Origin: Methanomicrobiales archaeon
Lineage (GTDB): Archaea; Halobacteriota; Methanomicrobia; Methanomicrobiales; Methanoculleaceae
DNA: 23,955 nucleotides
Assembly (NCBI GenBank): GCA_012511245.1
Contig: JAAZGM010000282.1
Span: 1 to 23,955, forward strand
Direction of reading: 5' to 3'
A program made the translations under genes and the position numbers. Shown piece by piece: positions 7,860 to 15,007 of this stretch. Under the pieces are notes generated by a model that saw only the letters and a program-made list of their open reading frames with translations, made no database searches and had not been told where the DNA came from. Every line of letters starts with the position of its first letter. The stretch's first letter is position 1.

Positions 7860-9403
7860 AGTTCGACCTCTCCTCCCTGTTCGGGAAAAAAGTGAAGGAG
7901 ATCCCGGAGGTAGACATTGCCGCAGACGAAGTCCCGGACCCCGGCCCGATGATCCTCGAACTCCCGCCTGCCGACCCGTCCCTGGACATTGTAGAGAGGT
8001 ACTGGCTGGCCCCCCCTTTCTCCTATGCCAACATCTTCCGTAAGGACGCGATCACCCTCGGGTACGAGATCGTCGAGCCGAAGGTGACGGAGAAGGAACT
8101 GGTCGTCCTTGAAGAGACGTTTGAACAGCTCCGGGCGACGCTGATCTACGATACCGCCCGGAAAAGAGGTGAATTCGGCCTTGATCCAGACCTGATCAGG
8201 AGAGTGATCCGCTCCTTTTACCCCGAGATCGCCGATGACCGTCTGGAAGTCCTCGTATACTACCTCCAGCGCAACTTCCTCGGTTATGGGAAACTGGATC
8301 CGTTGATGAACGACGACCGGATCGAGGACATTACCTGCAACGGTCCGGAGATCCCGATCTTCCTGTATCATCGAAGATACGCAAGCATCCAGACGAACTG
8401 TGTCTTTGACGGTGAGGATCTCAATAAATTCGTGCTTAAACTTGCTCAGAAGGCCGACAAGCAACTCTCCCTCTCGACTCCGCTCATCGATGCCGCTCTT
8501 CCCGAGGGATCGCGTGCACAGATCACCTACTCTGATATCGTCTCTTCCCGGGGGAGTTCGTTTACTGTCCGGAAGTTCCGCGCAGAACCCATGACCCCGA
8601 TCAGCCTCATCGAGAACAACACCTACGACGCCGACCTGATGGCGCACATCTGGCTCGCGGTCGAGAGCCGCAAAAGCATGATCATCTCCGGGGGAACGGC
8701 AAGCGGAAAGACCTCGACGATGAACGCCGTCTCGTTCTTCATCCCCCCGGTGGCAAAGATCGTCTCCATCGAGGATACCCGTGAGATCCAGCTCCCGCAC
8801 ATCAACTGGCTGCCGCTGAGGACGCGAGAGAGCGCCAACGTCAGCGGTACCGGCAACGTCGGCATGTTCCATCTCCTCAAGGCGGCGCTCCGTCAGCGGC
8901 CTGAGTACATCATCGTCGGCGAGGTGCGGGGCGAGGAGGCGCAGACCCTCTTTCAGGCGATGAACACCGGGCACACCACCTACTCCACCGTCCATGCAGG
9001 AAACGTGCGGGAGACGGTGAACAGGCTGACCCACGAACCCATCAACGTCCCGGTGGCGATGTTCAACGCCCTTGATCTGATCCTGGTACAGAGCCTCCTC
9101 TACGACGGTGGAAGGGGATTTCGCCGGTGCCTCTCGTTGAACGAGATCCAGGTCGTTGATGATGGGGTCCGGTGGGAACCGCTCTTTACCTGGGATCACC
9201 GGACGGACCGGTTCGTCAGGGTGTATAAGGAGTCGGTCGTCTTTGACGACATCGCCTACCGGAACGGGTGGAGCAGAGAACAGCTTGAAGCAGCCATCAC
9301 CGTTCGAAGGGACGCCCTTATGGATACGGCCCGGAAAGGCTCCTCCTCTCCTTCGATGGTCGGGCAGATGATACAGGAAATGATGGTGCAGGAACAGCAA
9401 TGA
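7856..9403 (+). CDS. Archaeal type IV pilus assembly ATPase (GspE/VirB11/TadA family)
   Basis: A 515-residue secretion-superfamily ATPase that would drive pilin insertion at the cytoplasmic face of the membrane. After an acidic N-terminal region it has the family's N-domain (LGYGKLDPLMNDDRIEDI near 142-160), the Walker A motif GGTASGKT at 279-286, an Asp/Glu box around SIEDTREIQL, the Walker B-like YIIVGEVRGEE at about 351-361 and the His-box TGHTTYSTVHAG at about 371-382. The length matches archaeal pilus and archaellum ATPases. It overlaps the upstream gene by ATGA and the TadC-like gene downstream by ATGA, the normal ATPase/platform pair. It is more likely a pilus (EppA/PilB3-like) than an archaellum ATPase, because no flaC-H type genes or archaellins are present. 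Confidence 0.93.
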   Translation: MKFDLSSLFGKKVKEIPEVDIAADEVPDPGPMILELPPADPSLDIVERYWLAPPFSYANIFRKDAITLGYEIVEPKVTEKELVVLEETFEQLRATLIYDTARKRGEFGLDPDLIRRVIRSFYPEIADDRLEVLVYYLQRNFLGYGKLDPLMNDDRIEDITCNGPEIPIFLYHRRYASIQTNCVFDGEDLNKFVLKLAQKADKQLSLSTPLIDAALPEGSRAQITYSDIVSSRGSSFTVRKFRAEPMTPISLIENNTYDADLMAHIWLAVESRKSMIISGGTASGKTSTMNAVSFFIPPVAKIVSIEDTREIQLPHINWLPLRTRESANVSGTGNVGMFHLLKAALRQRPEYIIVGEVRGEEAQTLFQAMNTGHTTYSTVHAGNVRETVNRLTHEPINVPVAMFNALDLILVQSLLYDGGRGFRRCLSLNEIQVVDDGVRWEPLFTWDHRTDRFVRVYKESVVFDDIAYRNGWSREQLEAAITVRRDALMDTARKGSSSPSMVGQMIQEMMVQEQQ

Positions 9404-11196
9404 CGAATGCAGCAACGCTCGATAACATCAGGAACGAACTGGCGCGCTCGCTGCTCTCGGCGCATATACCGATCCCCGCCTCGCGGTACCTGCAGTACGG
9501 CCTGATCGTAACCCTGCTCGCCATTTTTCTCTATATTTTCTCCGTTCTTCTTCTCTCCCTCTTCGGGATCGAGATCAATATCCTCCCCTTCCTCCCCTAC
9601 GGCGTCACCGTCCTGGTCGGATTTATCGCCGTTCTCGGTCTGCTGCTTCCCGGTCTGTACCTCTATCCCCTCCTTCTGGCCCAGGGGCGCCGGACACGGA
9701 TAGAGATGGACCTTCCCCATGCCGTCACCTACATGCAGGCTCTCTCCTCGACCGTGACGCTTTACGGTATCTTTCGGGGCGTTTACGAGGCGGGCGACCT
9801 CTACGGCGAGGTATCAAAGGAATGCGGGCTCATCGTCAGGGACGTGGAGGTCTTTGGTCTTGACCTCCTCACTGCGATGCGAAACGTGCAGGAAGTCACG
9901 CCGTCCGCCAACTTCAAGGAGCTCATAAACGATCTCGCGCTGGTCTACCGGAGCGGCGGGAACCTCACCAATTTCTTCAACTCCAAATCAGAGACGTATC
10001 GCGAACTTGCACGGCAGGAGCAGGAATCCCTCCTCCAGATCCTGGAGATGGTCGCCGAGGTCTACGTGACCGCATTTGTCGCCGGACCGATCGCGATCAT
10101 CATCATGCTGGTGGCGCAGAACCTCGCCGGACAGAACCAGCTCGATGGCATCATGCCGCTCATGTACCTCGGTCTTCCGCTGGGGGCGATCGCCCTTATC
10201 TTCATCCTCTACGTCCTCCTTCCGCCGGACAACCTTGATGTCGCGCGCCGCGAGATACGGGAATCCGAGTTTGGTGTCGAGATCCTGGACTCTGCTGCCG
10301 GTGACAGACCGGATTCGGCGTTCCTCAAAAACCTTGAGTCCCGGAAACGGTGGCTGCGTTTTCTTGAAATTCTCCGTCATCCCGGGACTTTCTTCATCTC
10401 TGACTATACGGTCGGGGCAGTGATCGGCACGGGGTTCCTTGGTGCGTTGTTCCTCTGGTATCAGTTCGGCTCTTTCGGGTCGATCTTTCCGTCCTACACC
10501 CTGGAGGTCTTCCTCTGCCTTGCCATCATCGTTGCCGTGATCCCGGTGATGATCGCCTACGAGATGCGCCGCCGGTATGTCATGGCGATCGAGAAGCAGC
10601 TTCCCGAGTTTCTTGCCGAGATCGCGGATATGCGTGACATCGGCATGACGCTGCAGGGCGCCATCTTCATGATCTCGAATACCCGGATGGGCGTTCTCTC
10701 CCACGAGATTAAGGTCGCGGCCGATGAACTCCGGCTCGGGTCCAGCGTTTCGGGTGCGCTTGTGCGCATGGAAGAGCGTATCGGTCTGGTCTCGGTGAAG
10801 CGCGCGATCTCCCTCCTGGTACGGGCAAGCGAGGTGACCGATTACATCCGTGAGATCCTGACGATCGCAATCAACGATCTTCAGCACTACATCAAGATGA
10901 AGACGAAGCGGTTGAACGTCTCGTTCGTCTATCTTGCTGTGATATATCTCTCGTTTGGCATCTACCTCTACTCGGCCTACCAGCTGAACGTCGCCTTCAT
11001 CTCGAGTTTCTCTGCATACGACGTCACTTTCGACATAAGCGCAAACGTCCGGGAGATGCTCCACGTCGGGATCATCCTCGGGTTCTTCTCGGGGATCATG
11101 GCAGGCCAGCTCTCTTCGAACAGCATTCTTGCAGGTCTCAAGCACGTCTGCGTGATGCTTGCTGCGACGGTGATACTCTTCGTCTACATCATATGA
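9400..11196 (+). CDS. Pilus platform membrane protein with two T2SSF-type halves (TadC/PilC-like)
   Basis: A 598-residue polytopic membrane protein that would form the platform on which the ATPase acts. It has hydrophobic pairs at about 28-50 and 60-85, a cytoplasmic T2SSF-like domain with MDLPHAVTYMQALSSTVTLY near 105-125, further membrane segments near 220-245 and 250-272, then a second similar half. The second half has membrane segments near 340-390, KQLPEFLAEIADMRDIGMTL near 400-418 and segments to the C-terminus. The repeated LP....Y...L and LPEFL.....M motifs at equivalent places show an internal duplication typical of archaeal TadC/PilC-like proteins. It starts in a four-base overlap with the ATPase gene and is followed ten bases later by a pilin gene. 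Confidence 0.9.
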   Translation: MTNAATLDNIRNELARSLLSAHIPIPASRYLQYGLIVTLLAIFLYIFSVLLLSLFGIEINILPFLPYGVTVLVGFIAVLGLLLPGLYLYPLLLAQGRRTRIEMDLPHAVTYMQALSSTVTLYGIFRGVYEAGDLYGEVSKECGLIVRDVEVFGLDLLTAMRNVQEVTPSANFKELINDLALVYRSGGNLTNFFNSKSETYRELARQEQESLLQILEMVAEVYVTAFVAGPIAIIIMLVAQNLAGQNQLDGIMPLMYLGLPLGAIALIFILYVLLPPDNLDVARREIRESEFGVEILDSAAGDRPDSAFLKNLESRKRWLRFLEILRHPGTFFISDYTVGAVIGTGFLGALFLWYQFGSFGSIFPSYTLEVFLCLAIIVAVIPVMIAYEMRRRYVMAIEKQLPEFLAEIADMRDIGMTLQGAIFMISNTRMGVLSHEIKVAADELRLGSSVSGALVRMEERIGLVSVKRAISLLVRASEVTDYIREILTIAINDLQHYIKMKTKRLNVSFVYLAVIYLSFGIYLYSAYQLNVAFISSFSAYDVTFDISANVREMLHVGIILGFFSGIMAGQLSSNSILAGLKHVCVMLAATVILFVYII

Positions 11197-11206
11197 GGCG
11201 GGTTTC

Positions 11207-11677
11207 ATGAAAAAATGTAGAATTCAGCACGATGAAGCGGTATCCTCGGTCGTCGGCGAGATGATCATGATAGCGCTGGTCATCATCCTGGTCGCCCTCT
11301 TTGCCACGTCGGCGTTCTCCCTGATACCGGGCGGCCGTGAGGCGAGCGTCGATGTCATGATGAAGAATGCATCGAACGGCACTCTCGCGGTGAACGACAC
11401 CACGGCGGTCTTCTGGCACAAGGGCGGGGACTGGGTCGAGAAAAAAGACCTGACGGTGGTCGTCATCGGAAAGGACGGGAGCAGGACGGAGTACCCGAGC
11501 CGCAATCCGGGCCCGGAGAACTTCATTCTCTACAATCACGCTGGCAGTAGCGGGGTTGAAGTGTTCGATCTCGGCGGGCGTCTGGAGGTCAGGCTTGACC
11601 GCAAGCTTACGAGCGAAGATACCCTGCGACTCGTCACGCCGAAGAACGTCATCTTTTCGGGGGAGGTCTTACCATGA
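11207..11677 (+). CDS. Small archaeal type IV pilin-like protein
   Basis: A 156-residue pilin-like protein, the shortest complete one here. The leader MKKCRIQHDE is followed by AVSSVVGEMIMIALVIILVAL. The glutamate within the hydrophobic helix (VVGEM) recalls the conserved Glu5 of bacterial and some archaeal pilins, whereas its neighbours have VIGVM there. The head contains NGTLAVNDTTAV with two N-glycosylation sequons and ends in VTPKNVIFSGEVLP. It sits ten bases after the platform gene and overlaps the next pilin gene by ATGA. The Glu-bearing helix makes it a candidate initiating or minor pilin, which is an inference. Confidence 0.8.
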   Translation: MKKCRIQHDEAVSSVVGEMIMIALVIILVALFATSAFSLIPGGREASVDVMMKNASNGTLAVNDTTAVFWHKGGDWVEKKDLTVVVIGKDGSRTEYPSRNPGPENFILYNHAGSSGVEVFDLGGRLEVRLDRKLTSEDTLRLVTPKNVIFSGEVLP

Positions 11678-12570
11678 TAGAGAAAGATGACGCGGTCTCG
11701 ACCGTGATCGCGCTGATGCTGGTCCTTGGCATCATCGTCACGCTGATCGCGATCTACTCTGCAACGTATCTTCCCGGGCTGAAGCAGCAGTCCGAGATCG
11801 AGCACTCCCGTGAGGTGGCGGATGCCTTTGCCCGGTTTGACTCGCATATCTATTACGCGGTGTCGCACAAGACAAATGGAATCCGGTTCAGTGAACCATT
11901 CTCCCTCGGGGGGGGTGATGTCCTCTTGAGTCCGGTCCGGTCGAGCGGTTCGGTTACGATTGAGAAAGAACCCCCCCTGGTGAACGTGACCGTCACCAAC
12001 CAGACTGGTAGTGTGATGACTGGAAATGCATCTCTCGTGAACGTCTCCTACGTGCCCTCGTTCACGACCTGGGAGCCGCAGGGCTACCTCTGGGAGTATG
12101 GGTTCGTTGCGGTGACGAAGGACAATGTGACGGTTCCCCAGCCATCACGATACAATACTATCCTCGAAGCACGGGCCGACAGCGGTGAGTTCCTTCGTTT
12201 CTTCGTCGTTCTGACCCTGACGACCGGGAGTGATATCGAGATCACCGTGGTGAACCTCACCCGCAAAGAGGATGGATTTTTTATCACCGGGAGCGGGAGA
12301 GTCACGCTCGGGGTGAATGCAACCGTTTCGGAGTCATACCTGGGGGAAGTGGAGACAATCGTCTTCGAAAACTGCACTGTCGGCGACGGCGATAAGGTGT
12401 CCGAGATGATGGGGAAGCATCTGGAGAAACTCTGCGATAGCACCAACAGCGATACCTATGTTTATGTTCCTGGCACTTTGTCGTCGCCTCCTCGGCATAC
12501 GCTTACGTTCAGCACCACCCCTCCGAAAGTAACCCTCCGGACCGTGAACGTCGAGGTGGGCGTATGGTAG
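11674..12570 (+). CDS. Large archaeal pilin-like protein, candidate minor or tip pilin
   Basis: A 298-residue protein, the largest pilin-like subunit of the locus. It starts MIEKDDAVSTVIALMLVLG, with a hydrophobic stretch at about 7-33 then YLPGLKQQSEIEHSREVADAF, a polar helix continuation unlike the other pilins. The head has FSLGGGDVLLSP, a pattern I associate with larger archaeal pilin-fold proteins of unknown function, and is rich in N-glycosylation sequons (NVT, NQT, NAS, NVS, NLT, NAT, NCT), mostly between residues 105 and 250. Its size and glycosylation suggest a tip or minor pilin, with adhesion possible. It overlaps its neighbours by 4 and 7 bases. A secreted non-pilin subunit using the same signal is an alternative. 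Confidence 0.75.
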   Translation: MIEKDDAVSTVIALMLVLGIIVTLIAIYSATYLPGLKQQSEIEHSREVADAFARFDSHIYYAVSHKTNGIRFSEPFSLGGGDVLLSPVRSSGSVTIEKEPPLVNVTVTNQTGSVMTGNASLVNVSYVPSFTTWEPQGYLWEYGFVAVTKDNVTVPQPSRYNTILEARADSGEFLRFFVVLTLTTGSDIEITVVNLTRKEDGFFITGSGRVTLGVNATVSESYLGEVETIVFENCTVGDGDKVSEMMGKHLEKLCDSTNSDTYVYVPGTLSSPPRHTLTFSTTPPKVTLRTVNVEVGVW

Positions 12571-13100
12571 ACCGGGAGGCGGCGGTCTCCCCGGTCATCG
12601 GGGTGATCCTGTTACTTGCGATCGTGATCATCCTTGCCGCGCTCGTCGCCTCGTTTGCCGGCGGGGCTGCCGATCTGAAGGATCCTCCGCCTTCGGTGGA
12701 CCTTGCGGTGTATTCCGCCGGGAGTGGGAATGACTTCACCCTCGTCTTCGAGCACCGGGGCGGGGATCAGGTTCTGCTCCGGGACCTCAGGATCAACACC
12801 TGGGTCCACCTGCCGGACAGTGAGCAGCGCCCGGCATCGTATGACCTGAGGAGAGAATTGGAGAAGGATGAGCCGTTGAAGTTCATTAAAAATTTTGGCG
12901 ACTCTGACGTTCCCGGCGTCTGGAGGGCAGGGGGCGGCTCGAATACCGGGGGCCTGGGAGATACCGCCGGGTTCCTCAACCTCGACAAAATGGAGCTGGA
13001 GGATTGCATCAAGCGGTCGGCTGTGGTCGAGGTGGCGATCTACCACCTGCCGAGCGGGGCTCTTCTGTATAAGAGCAGTGTTCTCTTAAAGGAGCGGTGA
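12564..13100 (+). CDS. Archaeal type IV pilin-like protein
   Basis: A 178-residue protein with the short leader MVDRE, then AAVSPVIGVILLLAIVIILAAL and a helix to about residue 33. The head ends in VEVAIYHLPSGALLYKSSVL, the same C-terminal type as the leftward pilins at 1434-2096, 38-760 and 2743-3411. It also shares FEHRGGDQVLLRDLRI with the EHLGGDPLATKDLKI stretch of the 2743-3411 pilin. The gene overlaps the upstream one by seven bases (ATGGTAG), so translation is probably coupled. It is therefore the rightward counterpart of the IIH.PSG..LY pilin subfamily. Confidence 0.83.
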   Translation: MVDREAAVSPVIGVILLLAIVIILAALVASFAGGAADLKDPPPSVDLAVYSAGSGNDFTLVFEHRGGDQVLLRDLRINTWVHLPDSEQRPASYDLRRELEKDEPLKFIKNFGDSDVPGVWRAGGGSNTGGLGDTAGFLNLDKMELEDCIKRSAVVEVAIYHLPSGALLYKSSVLLKER

Positions 13101-13105
13101 ATGGT

Positions 13106-13618
13106 ATGAAATGTAATAAATCTCTCTCCACTGACGCCGTGTCTGAGGTGATCGGCGTTATGTTGATGCTCTCTGTGACGCTGATCATTGTTGCTCTTGT
13201 GGCGGTCTACGCCACCGGTGCGGCGGGTGATACCACGCAGCCGGTAAAGGCAGACCTGGTTGCTTCCGGGGAGATGAAGGCCGGGGATGCGTATCGCGTT
13301 GTCTTCGAGCACAGGGCCGGAGATGCGTTCGACGTCAACCAGCTGACGGTGAGCGTCGGTTTACGTGAAAACGCCGCTGTGCATATGATCCTCAGGAACG
13401 AGGGCACTGAGGAGCGTATCGGGTCTTTCAGATCGGGAGAGTCGATCGTTCAGCTCGGGGATCGGTTCTGGGTCTCTATCGGTGATGTTGATGGTAACAG
13501 GATCACGCTCCCGGGAGGTGCGGAGATCCGGTACGGTCAGCATCTGACCTACCGTTTCATCGACCGTCGCACCGGAGCACCCATCTCATCGGGAGAAAAA
13601 TTGATCAACCCGGTCTAG
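13106..13618 (+). CDS. Archaeal type IV pilin-like protein, last gene of the rightward operon
   Basis: A 170-residue pilin-like protein starting MKCNKSLSTDAVSEVIGVML. The ATG at 13106 has AAGGAG (13089-13094) eleven bases upstream. A GTG at 13097 in frame would overlap the previous stop (GTGA) and add three residues but leaves only two bases after the ribosome binding site. Glu replaces Pro in the usual AVSPV signature (AVSEVIG). The body contains EHRAGDAFDVNQLTVSV and the C-terminus reads TYRFIDRRTGAPISSGEKLI, the 'D..TG.PISSG' type shared with the leftward pilins at 796-1437 and 2093-2746. A T6 tract and hairpin follow ten bases after the stop. Confidence 0.83.
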   Translation: MKCNKSLSTDAVSEVIGVMLMLSVTLIIVALVAVYATGAAGDTTQPVKADLVASGEMKAGDAYRVVFEHRAGDAFDVNQLTVSVGLRENAAVHMILRNEGTEERIGSFRSGESIVQLGDRFWVSIGDVDGNRITLPGGAEIRYGQHLTYRFIDRRTGAPISSGEKLINPV

Positions 13619-13627
13619 GGGTGCCTG

Positions 13628-13670
13628 TTTTTTCAGGAGAGAGCCGGGGGGTCCATTCCCGACCCCCGGC
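13628..13670 (+). terminator. Oligo-T tract plus GC hairpin ending the rightward pilus operon
   Basis: A T6 run (13628-13633) lies ten bases after the stop and is the normal archaeal termination signal. It is followed by an inverted repeat with left arm GCCGGGGGGTC (13643-13653), loop CATTCCC and right arm GACCCCCGGC (13661-13670), ten pairs with one bulged G. There is no T run after the hairpin, so the T6 is probably the terminator and the hairpin may protect the 3' end. Confidence 0.55.
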
Positions 13671-13751
13671 CTGCACTATGATAAAATCATGAGCCCGTAA
13701 AAGCGTGTTCACGGTAATTTACCCATTTGGGTGTTGTTATTCCGGTTTTCT

Positions 13752-14120
13752 TCACAAAGGGGTACCGCTGATCCGCCCTCTCTCTTCGCCCAGAGCCCAG
13801 ACTATAAATTCGTCCGTCGATGGGAACGGTTCTGCCGGAATGGTGCACGGGTTTTCTTCCCGGGTGTCAAGTCTCTTTGTCTCTCCGGTCTCTCCTGTCC
13901 GGTGTGCGTACCTGACTTCGTAGATTGGCTCCGGGCCCCTGAGTTTCGGGTGTTGCGCCCTGCCGTAGGCGATGGCTACGGCCCATTCTTCGTCGGAGAT
14001 GTCCACGTAGACAGTCCCGAGCAGGGTTCCCCCGGCGCTTCGAACCTGGGTTTTTGATTCAAACGACTCTACAGCATCTTTCACGGTGCCTTTTGGCGAA
14101 TACCCAAAGTAGCGTGCCAT
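13752..14120 (-). CDS. Uncharacterised 122-residue protein
   Basis: A small soluble protein starting MARYFGYSPKGTVKDAVESF, with no signal peptide or membrane segment. GGAGGT lies eight bases upstream of the ATG, a strong ribosome binding site that supports a real gene. The N-terminal third contains GGTLLGTVYVDISDEEWAVA and the C-terminal third FPSTDEFIVWALGEERGRI. I do not recognise the family and give no function. It stands alone on the minus strand between the pilus operon and the decayed transporter. An AT-rich stretch at 14280-14310 is the nearest plausible promoter but would leave a leader of about 150 bases. Confidence 0.6.
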   Translation of the reverse strand: MARYFGYSPKGTVKDAVESFESKTQVRSAGGTLLGTVYVDISDEEWAVAIAYGRAQHPKLRGPEPIYEVRYAHRTGETGETKRLDTREENPCTIPAEPFPSTDEFIVWALGEERGRISGTPL

Positions 14121-14385
14121 TTTTCTTTACCTCCGGTTGTTCTTCACCTGCGGTTTTGCAGGATCCTGCTTCTCCCGGTTTCATTCACAGGACACTCATG
14201 TCAGCCAGGCTCGTGAATCTGGAAGCATGGGTTGCTTGAGTCGCGGGGATCCTGTTCCGGGTGAATACAACTTTTTCTGAGTTATAACTATTTAATTTGA
14301 TCTTTTTTAACGCCATGATGCATTCTGCATAACTCCCATACCCGGAACTGTCAAACTTTATTCCGCCACGGTCTGAGATATCTGA
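14121..14385. other. Intergenic stretch with no supported gene
   Basis: These 265 bases, together with the remnant that follows and 14542-14653, form a gap of more than 500 bases between two small minus-strand genes. It includes an AT-rich block (about 14272-14312) with GTTATAACTATTTAATTTG, which could hold a promoter for either strand. A 43-codon minus-strand frame (14316 to 14185) has no ribosome binding site or recognisable product, so it is not annotated as a gene. Confidence 0.4.
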
Positions 14386-14541
14386 GTGCAGTGGCAAATT
14401 CAGGCTGCAATGTCGTCGGGAATGGTTGCAGCCATCCAGTCCGATCGATACGGCTGCGACGGGGAGCTCGTGTCCCTCTTCACCATAACGGCCTCCCTCT
14501 CTGGCCTGGTGACGCTCCTGCTTGCCCGGCGATGGGCGTAA
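14386..14541 (+). pseudogene. C-terminal remnant of an AEC-family (auxin efflux carrier type) transporter
   Basis: A 51-codon frame from GTG at 14386 to TAA at 14539-14541 contains QAAMSSGMVAAIQSDRYGCD, then GELVSLFTITASLSGLVTLL and a short basic tail. This is the pattern of the last two transmembrane segments of AEC-family permeases, in which an 'AMP.A...A..YG.D.ELVS....ST..S..TLPL' run ends the protein. The rest of the about 300-residue carrier is absent, and a TGA lies directly before the GTG. I read it as the tail of a decayed or deleted transporter. A short independent membrane peptide is a less likely alternative. Confidence 0.5.
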
Positions 14542-14653
14542 AATGACCAGAAGTCTTCGAGGTGCGAACGCGAGGTTTGCGATCCGCGATGAGGGGGTGT
14601 GGTCCGGCCTCTCCTCCCTATGGGTTAGGATGGTCTCCCCATCAGAATATTCG

Positions 14654-14968
14654 TCACTCCGGCCTGTACCCGACGACAACCATCCGTTGCGATGTATCCG
14701 AGAACGGCATCCCTTCTTCATCGTATACTGCTATATTGTGTAGCCCACACCTCTGCATCATATCCTGGTGATCCGCCAGGCTGTACGTATAATCCCGTAT
14801 CTGGGCGTGGCCGTCGGATCCATCCTCGTTTTTCACTGGAACAGTCAATTCCACTCGCTTTTCTTCGTCGTTCCAGTGCATCCGGAGAGTATCACCCTCA
14901 TACTTTTTCTTCCGGAGGTTCTGCATGACGTTTCTGACGGACGGGGCCCCGGGTATGCTGCGGAGCAT
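14654..14968 (-). CDS. Uncharacterised 104-residue protein
   Basis: A small soluble, charged protein starting MLRSIPGAPSVRNVMQNLRK. It contains KKKYEGDTLRMHWNDEEKRV and VELTVPVKNEDGSDGHAQIR, then DYTYSLADHQDMMQRCGLHN near the middle, and ends MVVVGYRPE. The amino-acid choice and steady acidic/basic pattern look like a real protein, but the family is not recognised. No ribosome binding site is visible before 14968; an internal ATG at 14926 (MQNLRKKK) is an alternative start. It begins 39 bases after the ABC permease stop on the same strand, with no T tract between, so it may be the last gene of the AbrB-ABC operon. Confidence 0.5.
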   Translation of the reverse strand: MLRSIPGAPSVRNVMQNLRKKKYEGDTLRMHWNDEEKRVELTVPVKNEDGSDGHAQIRDYTYSLADHQDMMQRCGLHNIAVYDEEGMPFSDTSQRMVVVGYRPE

Positions 14969-14980
14969 GCCGTGCGGGCG

Positions 14981-14995
14981 GAGGGGTGACCCCTC
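14981..14995. repeat. 15-bp perfect palindrome between the ABC permease and the 104-residue gene
   Basis: Arms GAGGGGT and ACCCCTC flank a central G. It lies 12 bases downstream of the permease stop, so it could form a small RNA hairpin at the 3' end of the ABC transcript. No T run follows, so I do not call it a terminator. Confidence 0.4.
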
Positions 14996-15007
14996 ACACC
15001 TGCTCCC

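Noticed and set aside
7841..9415. Long open frame on the minus strand opposite the pilus ATPase, over 500 codons
   Set aside because: It lies exactly antisense to a gene with all ATPase motifs. GC-rich codon use keeps the complementary frame open, and its product is low-complexity charged sequence with no family resemblance.
9988..11208. About 400-codon minus-strand frame opposite the platform protein
   Set aside because: It is an antisense shadow of a gene with clear membrane topology. The product is an unnatural mix rich in Asp, Arg and His.
3673..13618. Archaellum (fla/arl) operon
   Set aside because: No FlaC-H-type genes or archaellins are present, the subunits carry the AVSPV-type pilin signature, and the platform protein has two T2SSF halves.
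14185..14721. 178-codon minus-strand frame across the gene-poor interval
   Set aside because: It has no ribosome binding site or recognisable domain, runs antisense to the AEC-like remnant and overlaps the end of the 104-residue gene.
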